From: Flavobacterium sp. UBA7663 | GTDB lineage: Bacteria > Bacteroidota > Bacteroidia > Flavobacteriales > Flavobacteriaceae | Length of the DNA: 5,983 nucleotides | Reading direction: 5' to 3' | NCBI RefSeq assembly: GCF_002483315.1 | Contig: NZ_DLHR01000011.1 | Span: forward strand, 1 to 5,983 | In this document: in pieces, positions 1-5,971 of the stretch | How positions within the stretch are numbered: the stretch's first letter is position 1 | Layout of the letters: every line of letters starts with the position of its first letter | The notes under the pieces: model-generated | The model's input: only the letters and a program-made list of their open reading frames with translations | Told to the model about the DNA's origin: nothing | Database searches by the model: none | Translations under genes and position numbers: made by a program

Positions 1-23
1 CACGTGTCCGCGAAACGTTGGCA
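1..23 (+). repeat. attC site, 3' end only (attC0)
   Basis: This is the right arm of an attC site cut by the window edge. It contains the L-type arm CGTGTCCGC at 3-11, the 5-nt spacer GAAAC at 12-16 and the R'' box GTTGGCA at 17-23. Bases 1-19 are identical to 5955-5973 up to and including GTT, so the missing site belongs to the same subfamily as the last attC of the window. Confidence 0.85.
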
Positions 24-618
24 GAAATGCATCAGCAACCGTAAACTAAATTGATATTTGTAAACTTTAAATCTATCTAAGATGAGGAAATTAACAAAAC
101 TAAATCGTGTAATATTGATTCTACTTTTTACATCATGCGCGAGCTCAATGTCACCAATTGAAGTTAATAATACTTTGCCATCACTAACTAAATCGAAATT
201 TATTTCTACGGCGCAAGCAGAAGAAAACATCCAAAAAAATACGTGCAAATATTTAGTGAAAAATAGAAATTATGTTGCGGCAATCGGAATGTCTACCAAA
301 CAAGATTTAAGTAATGCTGCGCGAGGAATAGATGAATGGGTGAAATTAGATGGCGGAAATGCTTACGTATTGAAAAATTTCAAATGGGTAACAGTTGATG
401 ACAATGGTTCAACTCAACTTCATGTTGATTTTGATACAATGCTTTGCGAGTAAATTTTTAAACATTCAAAGAAGATAATTTGTTATTTGCACTTCTGCCA
501 ACAGCGCATAAAACTTATGGCTGGTTTTTCGTCACCGGAACTCTTTTTTCACGAAAAACATTATCTTAGCCGAGACAACTCAGTTCGCTTCGCCGCCACA
601 AGGTCTATGCGCGAAACG
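18..618 (+). mobile_element. Gene cassette 1 (lipoprotein), 601 bp
   Basis: The head TTGGCAGAAATGC (18-30) is the reverse complement of the tail GCACTTCTGCCAA (489-501) at 12 of 13 positions; the only mismatch is at position 10. The gene occupies 82-453. The leader is 64 nt and AT-rich. A TATTTG-like tract at 55-60 weakly resembles a Bacteroidota -7 element, but no convincing -33 partner is visible. Confidence 0.9.
82..453 (+). CDS. Small lipoprotein, possibly DUF4156/RcsF-like
   Basis: The protein has 123 aa. Residues 1-19 form a lipoprotein signal peptide: positive charges at R2, K3, K6 and R9, a hydrophobic run at 10-16 and the lipobox FTSC with the lipidated Cys at 19. Residues 20-50 are a Ser/Thr/Asn-rich linker. 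A small globular domain follows, with two further cysteines (C55 and C122) that could form a disulfide. The segment CKYLVKNRNYVAAIG followed by a helix and a GGNAYVL stretch is reminiscent of the C-x-y-l...lGgN pattern of DUF4156/RcsF-type envelope lipoproteins, but this is recalled by eye and weak. No acidic residues follow the Cys, so it is more likely held at the periplasmic face of a membrane than exported to the surface. ATG 82 is the natural start because it begins the signal peptide; there is no Shine-Dalgarno sequence. Confidence 0.85.
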   Translation: MRKLTKLNRVILILLFTSCASSMSPIEVNNTLPSLTKSKFISTAQAEENIQKNTCKYLVKNRNYVAAIGMSTKQDLSNAARGIDEWVKLDGGNAYVLKNFKWVTVDDNGSTQLHVDFDTMLCE

Positions 619-624
619 TTACAG
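496..624 (+). repeat. attC1 recombination site (cassette 1)
   Basis: The R' box TGCCAAC (496-502) is followed by a single A (503) and arm GCGCATA (504-510). The right side carries arm TATGCGC (606-612), spacer GAAAC (613-617) and R'' box GTTACAG (618-624). The stem continues inward imperfectly (AAAACTTATGGC against GCCACAAGGTC). The long loop contains the block TTTTCACGAAAAACATTATCTTAG shared with attC2. R'' belongs to the head of cassette 2, so R' and R'' pair only at AAC/GTT here. Confidence 0.93.
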
Positions 625-721
625 GCAAGCTTCGAAAACCTCTCGTCCGAAAATAGGTTGACATAATGAATATTTACGCACTTTATTAATGCCTCAATAA
701 AAATTTATATTTTATAAAAGA

Positions 722-1273
722 ATGAAAAAAATAATCTCCCTTATAGTCATCACAATATTTCTAACTTCCTGCAACGATGACGACGGTCAATTACCAGCTC
801 CATCACCCATCTATCAACTTCCCCCGGAAACACAAATTGGCGCTAATACTTTTGGCTGCCTTCTCGATGGGGAGGTTTTCAAACCAGGTTTAAACCCAAA
901 CTCTTATCAATGTTTTTATCAATTTGTAGATGGCGGATATTATTTTAATGTAAACGCAAACAGTACAGAAAATAATATTTTAACATCGCTCGTAATAGGC
1001 ACTTTAAGATTACAAATTGGCGAAGGACAAACTTACAGTCTCTATGAGCGTGCGGACGGTAATGCATTGGGAGGTTTGTTTGTTGGAAATAGCAGTACTG
1101 GTGTGATTGATGACAGTTACACGTCAGCTGAGCACTCAGGCGAGCTAAAAATCTCCAAACTAGACTCTGAAAATCGCATTGTTTCTGGCACGTTTTGGTA
1201 TGACATTAAAGACAATTCCGGTATTGTTCACCAAATTAGAGAAGGACGCTTTGATATGCAGTTTACACAATAA
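722..1273 (+). CDS. Probable surface-exposed lipoprotein, DUF6252-like
   Basis: The protein has 183 aa. Residues 1-17 are a lipoprotein signal peptide (K2 K3, hydrophobic 4-14, lipobox LTSC, lipidated C17). The Cys is followed directly by N-D-D-D, which fits the acidic lipoprotein export signal known to send Bacteroidota lipoproteins to the outer face of the outer membrane (inference). After a Pro-rich linker (22-37) comes the motif LPPETQIGANTFGC (33-46), which is typical of a large group of Bacteroidota lipoproteins of unknown function that I associate with DUF6252. C46 and C64 could pair. The C-terminal half ends in alternating strands with SGTFWYD (155-161) and EGRFDMQF (174-181), suggesting a beta-rich domain. 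The length is normal for the type and the gene looks intact. ATG 722 starts the signal peptide; no Shine-Dalgarno sequence precedes it. Confidence 0.88.
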   Translation: MKKIISLIVITIFLTSCNDDDGQLPAPSPIYQLPPETQIGANTFGCLLDGEVFKPGLNPNSYQCFYQFVDGGYYFNVNANSTENNILTSLVIGTLRLQIGEGQTYSLYERADGNALGGLFVGNSSTGVIDDSYTSAEHSGELKISKLDSENRIVSGTFWYDIKDNSGIVHQIREGRFDMQFTQ

Positions 1274-1318
1274 TATTAAATTTTATACATATGAAACAAC
1301 GATGCTTCTAGTGGAAAA

Positions 1319-1346
1319 CTCGGTATTAACGCAGTTTAAAACCGAG
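1319..1346 (+). other. Inverted repeat after the cassette 2 gene
   Basis: CTCGGT (1319-1324) pairs with ACCGAG (1341-1346) across a 16-nt loop. A second stem, GTATTA (1323-1328) with TAATAC (1348-1353), uses overlapping bases, so the two are mutually exclusive. No T-run follows, so it is a poor intrinsic terminator. It lies in the 131-nt untranslated tail of cassette 2. Both stems are short and could be chance. Confidence 0.3.
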
Positions 1347-1404
1347 CTAATACTGGAAACGCTTTAAAAGAGATATCAAAACATAAACCTATCATAAAGC
1401 CTGC

Positions 1405-1534
1405 ATGTAACAGCGCATAGAACTTATGGCTGGTTTTCAGTTGCTTGAACTCTATTTTTCACGAAAAACATTATCTTAGCCGAGACAACTCAACTCGCTT
1501 CGCCGCCACAAGGTCTATGCGCGGAACGTTACCT
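1405..1534 (+). repeat. attC2 recombination site (cassette 2)
   Basis: R' ATGTAAC (1405-1411) is followed by a single A and arm GCGCATA (1413-1419). The right side has arm TATGCGC (1516-1522), spacer GGAAC (1523-1527) and R'' GTTACCT (1528-1534). The arms and loop are nearly identical to attC1 and differ mainly in the middle (TTTTCAGTTGCTTGAACTC in place of the attC1 sequence). The two sites form one subfamily. Confidence 0.93.
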
Positions 1535-2020
1535 GCAAGCGCCGCCAAGATTGCGCTGAAAGACCACAAAAATGAAACTAAAAAATATAACATCTGTATT
1601 AATACTTTTAATGATATTTTCATGCAATCGAAAACATGAAAATGTTGTCGCAAGTGGATACAAGGAATATGTTCCGCAAGTTTTTGATAGCAATGGATTA
1701 ATCGAAATGCCGACAATGATGACGAGAAAACATAAAGAAAATGTTATTCATGTTTTAAAATATTACGGCGCGGATTGGAAAGTCGAGAATGAAAAGTTAT
1801 TAGTTTCGAAAAAGATAAATAATGAGATTTTGTGGAATTATACGTCAAAAGCAAATGATTCAATTTGGCTACGACAACATGAATAAAGCGCCAGCAGGTA
1901 ACAGCCGCCATGACTAATTGCTGCATTCGTGTCGCCGGAAACGCCAATTTCATTAACTTCGTTCACAGTAGCGGAAAATACTCTGCTATTTCGGCCGCAA
2001 CTAGACATGGCGGCGAAACG
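1529..2020 (+). mobile_element. Gene cassette 3 (small lipoprotein), 492 bp
   Basis: The head TTACCTGCAAGCGC (1529-1542) is complementary to the tail GCGCCAGCAGGTAA (1888-1901) at 12 of 14 positions, with mismatches at 9 and 10. The smallest complete cassette here: the gene (1572-1886) starts 43 nt in and stops 9 nt before R', and the tail complementarity begins immediately after the stop. There is little room for an internal promoter. Confidence 0.9.
1572..1886 (+). CDS. Small lipoprotein of unknown function
   Basis: The protein has 104 aa. Residues 1-18 form a lipoprotein signal peptide: K2, K4, hydrophobic 6-16, lipobox IFSC with lipidated C18. The mature part is only about 87 residues: a basic start (NRKHEN), then a segment with MPTMMTRKHKENVIHVLKYYGADWKVENEKLLVSK split by eye into helix, turn and strand (47-81), ending in ILWNYTSKANDSIWL (86-100). 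It may be a small alpha/beta domain. The Trp-rich ending is distinctive, but I do not recognise a family. No cysteines other than C18, and no LES-like acidic run. ATG 1572 begins the signal peptide. The short leader suggests read-through expression. Confidence 0.82.
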   Translation: MKLKNITSVLILLMIFSCNRKHENVVASGYKEYVPQVFDSNGLIEMPTMMTRKHKENVIHVLKYYGADWKVENEKLLVSKKINNEILWNYTSKANDSIWLRQHE

Positions 2021-2026
2021 TTAGCA
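1896..2026 (+). repeat. attC3 recombination site (cassette 3), divergent
   Basis: R' AGGTAAC (1896-1902), single A, arm GCCGCCATG (1904-1912); arm CATGGCGGC (2006-2014), spacer GAAAC (2015-2019), R'' GTTAGCA (2020-2026). The 9-bp arm is perfect and extends inward (ACTAATTGC against GCAACTAGA). Its arm sequence differs completely from the other sites while the fold is kept. It lacks the conserved TATCTTAG block of the other five sites but keeps the GTAGCGGAAAATACTC tract, within a TAGCGGA/TCTGCTA hairpin (1969-1988, one mismatch). Confidence 0.92.
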
Positions 2027-2057
2027 GAAATACCTAAAAAGTACCATGTTAAAAATA

Positions 2058-2074
2058 CCGTAAAAAAATTACGG
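2058..2074 (+). promoter_or_regulatory. Leader hairpin with T-rich tail
   Basis: CCGTAA (2058-2063) and TTACGG (2069-2074) form a perfect 6-bp inverted repeat with a loop of five A. A T-rich tract (about 2078-2100) follows, beginning CGCTATTTTATTTTG. It lies between attC3 and the ATPase start at 2116. It could be a weak intrinsic terminator shielding the module from array read-through, or an operator; the stem is short. The TTTTATTTTG run also resembles a Bacteroidota -7 element but has no clear -33 partner. Confidence 0.4.
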
Positions 2075-2115
2075 CGCTATTTTATTTTGTTTATTTTTAC
2101 TTCTAAAAAAAAATC

Positions 2116-3231
2116 GTGCTTAGAAAATTTAAAGTCTCAAACTTCAAAAGTTTTGAAAAAGAATACGAACTCGATTTGACAAATACAAACGGGTACGAGT
2201 TCAACAAGGAATCAATCAAAGATGGGATTGTTAACAATGCTATAATTTATGGACACAATGGTGTCGGCAAATCCAATTTAGCTTTGGCTATTTTTGATAT
2301 AATCGAGCATCTAACAGATAAGCAGAGAAATGAGGCTGTATATAAAAATTATTTAAATGCTTTCTCTGGTTCTGAAGTTGCATATTTTTATTATGAATTT
2401 TGGATGAATTCGAAAATCATAATTTACGAATATAAAAAGACTGATTATAAAACAATCGTATACGAACGTCTGCAAATAGACGGGGTTGAACAAATTTTAT
2501 TTGATAGGTCTAAAACATCGATCGGATTTGTAAAGCTTGAAGGAGCTGAAAACCTAAAAACTGAGATTGACAATCCAGAGTTATCAATACTAAAATATGT
2601 CAAAAACAATACAGAACTTATCCGCAATGATTATAACGATGCATTTATATCTTTATTTACTCACGTAGAACAGATGCTTTATTTCAGATCATTGCTAGAT
2701 AGAACATATTTGGGCTTCGATATTGGAGGAAGAAATATTTTAGAAGATATAGTAAAGAAAAAGAATGTTGAGGACTTTGAAAAGTTTTTAAATAATGCAG
2801 GGATTGAGTGCAAGCTATCAGTAGTCGAGGAATTGGACAAAAATTCCATCGCCTTTGATTTTAATGGGAGGCAGTTGCCTTTTAATGAAGTAGCTTCAAC
2901 GGGAACTTTAGCTTTAGCTTTATTTTATTTTTGGTATCAGAATATAAAAGGTACTTCTAAAGTTTCATTTGTTTTTATAGATGAGTTCGACGCTTTTTAC
3001 CATCATTCTTTGTCAGAGATTATTGTAGAAAAATTAAAAGAAACTGGAGTTCAATTCCTTTTAACTACGCATAATACATCAATAATGACTAATGATCTTC
3101 TAAGACCGGATTGTTATTTTGAAATGACAAAAAGGAATATTCGCTCTTTATCGAAAAGCACAACTAAAGAGTTGAGAGAAGCACACAATATTGAAAAAAT
3201 GTATAAATCGGGCTCGTTTAATGTCGAATAA
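2116..3231 (+). CDS. AAA15/ABC-type ATPase, probable defence ATPase
   Basis: The protein has 371 aa and shows the complete set of motifs of the AAA15/OLD-like ABC ATPases. The N-terminus LRKFKVSNFKSF (2-13) is the usual first strand. Walker A is GHNGVGKS (46-53). A variable helical insertion spans about 60-240. The ABC signature region is ASTGTLAL (260-267). Walker B is FVFIDE (285-290; D289, E290), and the H-loop is LTTHN (316-320; H319). The C-terminus REAHNIEKMYKSGSF (354-368) is typical of ATPases that pair with a downstream Toprim or RloB-like effector. The start is GTG: an in-frame TAA stands 12 nt upstream, and the first strand begins right at this codon. The protein probably acts in the cytosol as the sensor or regulator of the partner at 3221. 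PARIS (AriA) and AbiL-type systems share this layout. The assignment to a specific system is open. Confidence 0.9.
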   Translation: MLRKFKVSNFKSFEKEYELDLTNTNGYEFNKESIKDGIVNNAIIYGHNGVGKSNLALAIFDIIEHLTDKQRNEAVYKNYLNAFSGSEVAYFYYEFWMNSKIIIYEYKKTDYKTIVYERLQIDGVEQILFDRSKTSIGFVKLEGAENLKTEIDNPELSILKYVKNNTELIRNDYNDAFISLFTHVEQMLYFRSLLDRTYLGFDIGGRNILEDIVKKKNVEDFEKFLNNAGIECKLSVVEELDKNSIAFDFNGRQLPFNEVASTGTLALALFYFWYQNIKGTSKVSFVFIDEFDAFYHHSLSEIIVEKLKETGVQFLLTTHNTSIMTNDLLRPDCYFEMTKRNIRSLSKSTTKELREAHNIEKMYKSGSFNVE

Positions 3232-3946
3232 AATTCTATTTGTATTTGAGGGGGAAAATGCTGAAGCACAAATTGTTTCAAGTTTGCAGAAGTTTTTTTT
3301 GCAAGAAAACACAACTATAAAATCAGTTTATGGTGCTGAGATATATCAGATTTATAAAGAAATTAAAGCTGACGAAGATTTAGATACTTTTAATCTCATC
3401 AAAGACAGAAATTACGATAAAAAAGATACGCTAGCTACTTACAAGAGAGATGACTTTGCTGAAATTTATATGTTTTTTGACTATGATGGTCATTCGTCAA
3501 TGGCAGATGATGGTAGGCTAGAAGAACTTTTAGATTTTTTCAATGAAGAGACCGATAAAGGAAAACTATATATAAGTTATCCAATGGTTGAATCACTAAA
3601 GCATGTTTGCGATCATGAAACGTTTCATGATTCAACAGTACAATGTAAAATCAATATAAAGTATAAGGGACTTGTGGCTAAAGATGCTTTAAAACACCTA
3701 ATCAATTTTAATGGCTATGATCTTAAAATTTGGCAACAATTAATCACTACACATTTGAAAAAGATGAGATTTATTATAGTGGGTGTATATTCATTTCCAA
3801 CTCAACTTTATTCTCAATCTATAGTTTTTTCAAATCAGTTGAGTAAATATATCAAACCAACTTCGACTGTTGCGGTGTTAAGTGCGTTTCCGGTTTTTCT
3901 TCACGACTATTATGGAAACGAAGAATTGATAAAGCGACTGCATTAA
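3221..3946 (+). CDS. Toprim/RloB-like putative nuclease partner of the ATPase
   Basis: The protein has 241 aa. The first strand and turn KILFVFEGENAE (4-15) give a Toprim-like hhhhEG motif with E10. The strand IYMFFDYDGH (82-91) gives a DxD pair at D87 and D89. The pattern E...DxD is the metal site of Toprim domains. LYISYPMVESLKH (116-128) follows, comparable to the conserved P-x-x-E strand-helix of RloB/DUF4435-type proteins. The remaining part (130-241) is alpha/beta and unassigned. ATG 3221 lies inside the last codons of the ATPase gene (11-bp overlap), so the two are translationally coupled and likely form a complex. A TTG 30 nt upstream would add ten residues before the first strand and is less likely. 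It could be an AriB-like, AbiLii-like or still unnamed effector. The Toprim reading rests on the short motifs only. Confidence 0.72.
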   Translation: MSNKILFVFEGENAEAQIVSSLQKFFLQENTTIKSVYGAEIYQIYKEIKADEDLDTFNLIKDRNYDKKDTLATYKRDDFAEIYMFFDYDGHSSMADDGRLEELLDFFNEETDKGKLYISYPMVESLKHVCDHETFHDSTVQCKINIKYKGLVAKDALKHLINFNGYDLKIWQQLITTHLKKMRFIIVGVYSFPTQLYSQSIVFSNQLSKYIKPTSTVAVLSAFPVFLHDYYGNEELIKRLH

Positions 3947-3957
3947 ATTGGTACTTC

Positions 3958-4090
3958 TGCTAACAGCGCACAAGCGATCATTGCTGGTTCTCAGTAGCTT
4001 CGACTCCATTTTCACGAATAAATTCTATCTTAGCGGAAAATACTCGTTTCCGCTTTGGGCGCAACGTCGCCTGTGCGCGGGACGTTGTGT
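3958..4090 (+). repeat. attC4 recombination site (cassette 4)
   Basis: R' TGCTAAC (3958-3964), single A, arm GCGCACAAGCGA (3966-3977); arm TCGCCTGTGCGC (4067-4078), spacer GGGAC (4079-4083), R'' GTTGTGT (4084-4090). The stem carries one mismatch in 12 and extends inward (TCATTGC against GCAACG). In the loop a perfect 8-bp hairpin is present: AGCGGAAA (4032-4039) with TTTCCGCT (4047-4054). Nearly identical to attC5. Confidence 0.93.
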
Positions 4091-4720
4091 GTAATTCTTC
4101 TGAAACGCTAAACATGAAGCATCTTTTTCCAATCATCATCGCAGTATTACTTTGCAATTGTAAAAAACCTAATGAAGTCGTTGCTTACAATCAAATTGAC
4201 TTTTTGAATTTGCAAAAATCAAACGCAACTGTCAAAACAATCGATACAGCTTGTATCAATCAAACCAGAAAAGCTAACGCTGATATTCAAAGAAATCGTT
4301 TGACATATTTTATTTCCGATGCAGAAAGTTTTGACTCGGAACTTCAAGAGCTACTAAAAAGATATAATATTAGATTAAAATCTCACAGCTTCTCAGATAT
4401 TGCGGCGCCAGAAGGATTTAGAAATTATTGTTACGAAAATCTAATGCTCGAAGAAATTCTAAAACGATTCGGCGAGAATTTTTTAGATTCAATTACAAAA
4501 GAGGCTGTGAAAAACTATGTAATCAATAATCCGGACAAACCTTATATTGAATCTGGGCGGGATTTAAGAGAATTGTACTTGAAATAGAACAACACACAAC
4601 AGCGCACAAGCGATCATTGCTGGTTTTCAGTAGCTTCGGCTCTATTTTCACGAATAAATTCTATCTTAGCGGAAAATACTCGTTTCCGCTTTGGTCGCAA
4701 CGTCGCCTGTGCGCGAAACG
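4085..4720 (+). mobile_element. Gene cassette 5 (lipoprotein), 636 bp
   Basis: The head TTGTGTGTAATTC (4085-4097) is complementary to the tail GAACAACACACAA (4587-4599) at 11 of 13 positions, with mismatches at 9 and 10. The gene begins 29 nt from the cassette edge, and the tail complementarity overlaps the last base of the stop codon (4587), so almost the whole cassette is gene plus attC. Confidence 0.9.
4114..4587 (+). CDS. Lipoprotein of unknown function
   Basis: The protein has 157 aa. Residues 1-16 form a lipoprotein signal peptide with K2, a hydrophobic core at 4-13 and the lipobox LCNC, lipidated at C16 (C14 lies inside the core). KKPNEV follows with no acidic export signal. The mature protein is rich in charged helices: TACINQTRKANADIQRN (45-61) and ELQELLKRYNIRLKS (76-90) precede FRNYCYENLMLEEILKRFGENFLDSI (102-127). 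C47 and C106 could form a disulfide. I do not recognise the family. A GTG at 4087 is open in the same frame, but it lies in the attC R'' box and would bury the signal peptide behind nine residues, so ATG 4114 is chosen. With 29 nt of leader, transcription must come from upstream. Confidence 0.84.
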   Translation: MKHLFPIIIAVLLCNCKKPNEVVAYNQIDFLNLQKSNATVKTIDTACINQTRKANADIQRNRLTYFISDAESFDSELQELLKRYNIRLKSHSFSDIAAPEGFRNYCYENLMLEEILKRFGENFLDSITKEAVKNYVINNPDKPYIESGRDLRELYLK

Positions 4721-4726
4721 TTGGCA
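4594..4726 (+). repeat. attC5 recombination site (cassette 5)
   Basis: R' ACACAAC (4594-4600), single A, arm GCGCACAAGCGA (4602-4613); arm TCGCCTGTGCGC (4703-4714), spacer GAAAC (4715-4719), R'' GTTGGCA (4720-4726). It differs from attC4 by only a handful of substitutions in the loop and spacer. The loop hairpin AGCGGAAA/TTTCCGCT recurs at 4668-4675 and 4683-4690. Confidence 0.93.
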
Positions 4727-5971
4727 GCAATTCTAAACCAGCAATATGAATAAAAGAGAAATTATTTTAGAGACCAACAATTTTCAACCTGGGTTTTCAG
4801 GGAATTTTATTTTTGATCAAAAGGCAAAAAAATTCTTAAATAAAATCGAAATTGATTTGGATGAACTTTGTGCAAAATTCCTTTTAGAAGAATTTGATGA
4901 TTTACGACCTGTTAAGTTTTACGGGCAATTTCCCGCGTTAAATTATTTAATAGAGAATATTCGTGAGTTTAAATTCGAAGGCGCACATCCAGGTGCATCA
5001 AAAGATCCTCGAAAAGAAAATTCAAGAGTATTGGGACAAACAATTTGCAGATATTTTGTGGAAAAGACATTTGGCACCGGCTTTATGGCAAATATTGGTA
5101 CGCTACTCGGAAGAAAACTACCTCCAGAATTTGCGCATATTTCGGTAGATCGAATTCAAGAAGGAGATACTCCAGACTTTCTTTTTATTGATAATAACAA
5201 TGCACCATGTCTGGCTGAGGCGAAAGGACGACGAACTGCTGTACCATTTTCTGATAACAAGTTTGACACTTGGAGAAAGCAATTTGAAAAAATAGAAGTC
5301 AAAATTAATGGTTCGCCAACAGAAGTAAAAGGATATATAACAGAACTTGCTATCGCCAATGAAGATAACAAAATGTCAAATTCTATTTTTTACGTTGAGG
5401 ATCCAAAACTAGAAGGCAAAGAGTATAATGATGGTAACCTTGATCAATTGATTAAGTTAGCTCACTATGAAAGAATTCTCGCGAGAACATATTTAAACTT
5501 TGTCGGAAACTCTCTACTTTCTAATGAAAAACTATCCCAAAGTAAAAATTACGGAGTACGAGTATTTAAAGTTGCCGGTATCGAAGCTCTAAGAAACCAT
5601 GAGATTGTGCCACTATATGAATTTTTACCAAATCGCTTTTTCCTCAAAAATGCTATATTCATAGGAATATCATTTGCTGTATTGAAGAATTTGCTACATA
5701 TTGCGCGTGGAAATCAAATTGGATTATACGAAAGCGTAAAATATATAAATTTTAATTCTGTTTTTTTTCAATTTATTGACGGCTTTACTGTCTGTAATTC
5801 TAATCTTTTGGAATATGTAGAAAGACGAGAGATTTAAAAGAACTGCTGCCAACAGCGGTCACGAGAAATTGCTGGTTTTGAGTAGCTTCCACTCTATTTA
5901 CACGAATAAATTCTATCTTAGCGGAAACAACTCAGTTCGCTGGCTTCACAACTTCACGTGTCCGCGAAACG
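4721..5971 (+). mobile_element. Gene cassette 6 (PD-(D/E)xK protein), 1251 bp
   Basis: The head TTGGCAGCAATTC (4721-4733) is complementary to the tail GAACTGCTGCCAA (5840-5852) at 12 of 13 positions; position 10 is the only mismatch. The leader is 25 nt, the shortest of the window. The tail complementarity begins 2 nt after the stop codon. Confidence 0.9.
4746..5837 (+). CDS. Putative PD-(D/E)xK-fold nuclease
   Basis: The protein has 363 aa, with no signal peptide, so it is cytosolic. Residues 139-161 contain the hallmark of the PD-(D/E)xK restriction-endonuclease fold: GDTPDFLFID (140-149), a turn, then CLAEAKG (155-161). The likely catalytic set is D144, E158 and K160. An upstream helix with E106 (GQTICRYFVEKTFG, 97-110) and the downstream TWRKQFEKI (175-183) fit the helices that usually flank this core. 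The N-terminal 80 residues and the C-terminal 150 are not recognised; the latter may be a substrate-binding or specificity part. RFFLKNAIFIGISFAVLKNLLHI (297-319) is hydrophobic but reads as a buried helix rather than a clear membrane segment. No methyltransferase, ATPase or immunity gene accompanies it. It may be an anti-phage nuclease or a DNA-repair-type enzyme. ATG 4746 is the first start in the cassette. Confidence 0.8.
   Translation: MNKREIILETNNFQPGFSGNFIFDQKAKKFLNKIEIDLDELCAKFLLEEFDDLRPVKFYGQFPALNYLIENIREFKFEGAHPGASKDPRKENSRVLGQTICRYFVEKTFGTGFMANIGTLLGRKLPPEFAHISVDRIQEGDTPDFLFIDNNNAPCLAEAKGRRTAVPFSDNKFDTWRKQFEKIEVKINGSPTEVKGYITELAIANEDNKMSNSIFYVEDPKLEGKEYNDGNLDQLIKLAHYERILARTYLNFVGNSLLSNEKLSQSKNYGVRVFKVAGIEALRNHEIVPLYEFLPNRFFLKNAIFIGISFAVLKNLLHIARGNQIGLYESVKYINFNSVFFQFIDGFTVCNSNLLEYVERREI

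Larger units (their letters stand above)
619..1528 (+). mobile_element. Gene cassette 2 (surface lipoprotein), 910 bp
   Basis: The head TTACAGGCAAGCTT (619-632) matches the reverse complement of the tail AAGCCTGCATGTAA (1397-1410) at 12 of 14 positions, with mismatches at positions 6 and 10. The leader before the gene is 103 nt, the longest in the window and long enough for its own promoter. Between the stop codon and attC lie 131 nt without a credible gene (1274-1404). Confidence 0.9.
2021..4084 (+). mobile_element. Gene cassette 4 (two-gene defence-like module), 2064 bp
   Basis: The head TTAGCAGAAATACC (2021-2034) is complementary to the tail GGTACTTCTGCTAA (3950-3963) at 13 of 14 positions; only position 10 mismatches. 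It is the longest cassette of the window and the only one with two genes, which overlap by 11 bp and fill 2116-3946. The 95-nt leader contains a small hairpin and a T-rich tract. Confidence 0.9.

Noticed and set aside
658..690. TTGACA (658-663) with TATTAAT (684-690) as a sigma70 promoter of cassette 2
   Set aside because: The spacing is 20 nt and the host appears to use Bacteroidota-type promoters (TTTG/TAnnTTTG), so a proteobacterial-like match is not convincing; kept only as a possibility.
1179..1367. Open frame of 62 codons over the end of the cassette 2 gene
   Set aside because: The first half is an out-of-frame shadow of the lipoprotein, and the rest shows no domain or signal.
1445..1639. 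Open frame of 64 codons across attC2
   Set aside because: It spans the attC site and the cassette 2/3 junction and overlaps the signal peptide of the cassette 3 lipoprotein.
1471..1716. Minus-strand open frame of 81 codons across attC2 and the start of cassette 3
   Set aside because: It is antisense to attC2 and a clear lipoprotein gene; all supported genes are on the + strand, as expected in a cassette array.
1910..2179. Open frame of 89 codons across attC3 and the ATPase start
   Set aside because: It runs through the attC palindrome and into the ATPase in another frame; the protein has no coherent composition, and a real cassette gene would not cross the recombination point.
3191..3220. 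TTG start for the Toprim-like gene
   Set aside because: It adds ten residues ahead of the first conserved strand; ATG 3221 fits the domain start and the usual short overlap with the ATPase gene.
4087..4113. GTG start for the cassette 5 gene
   Set aside because: It lies in the R'' box of attC4 and would place nine polar residues before an otherwise normal lipoprotein signal peptide starting at ATG 4114.
5640..5705. Transmembrane segment in the cassette 6 protein
   Set aside because: The hydrophobic stretch is interrupted by K301 and K314 and lies in a soluble nuclease-like protein; a buried helix is more likely.
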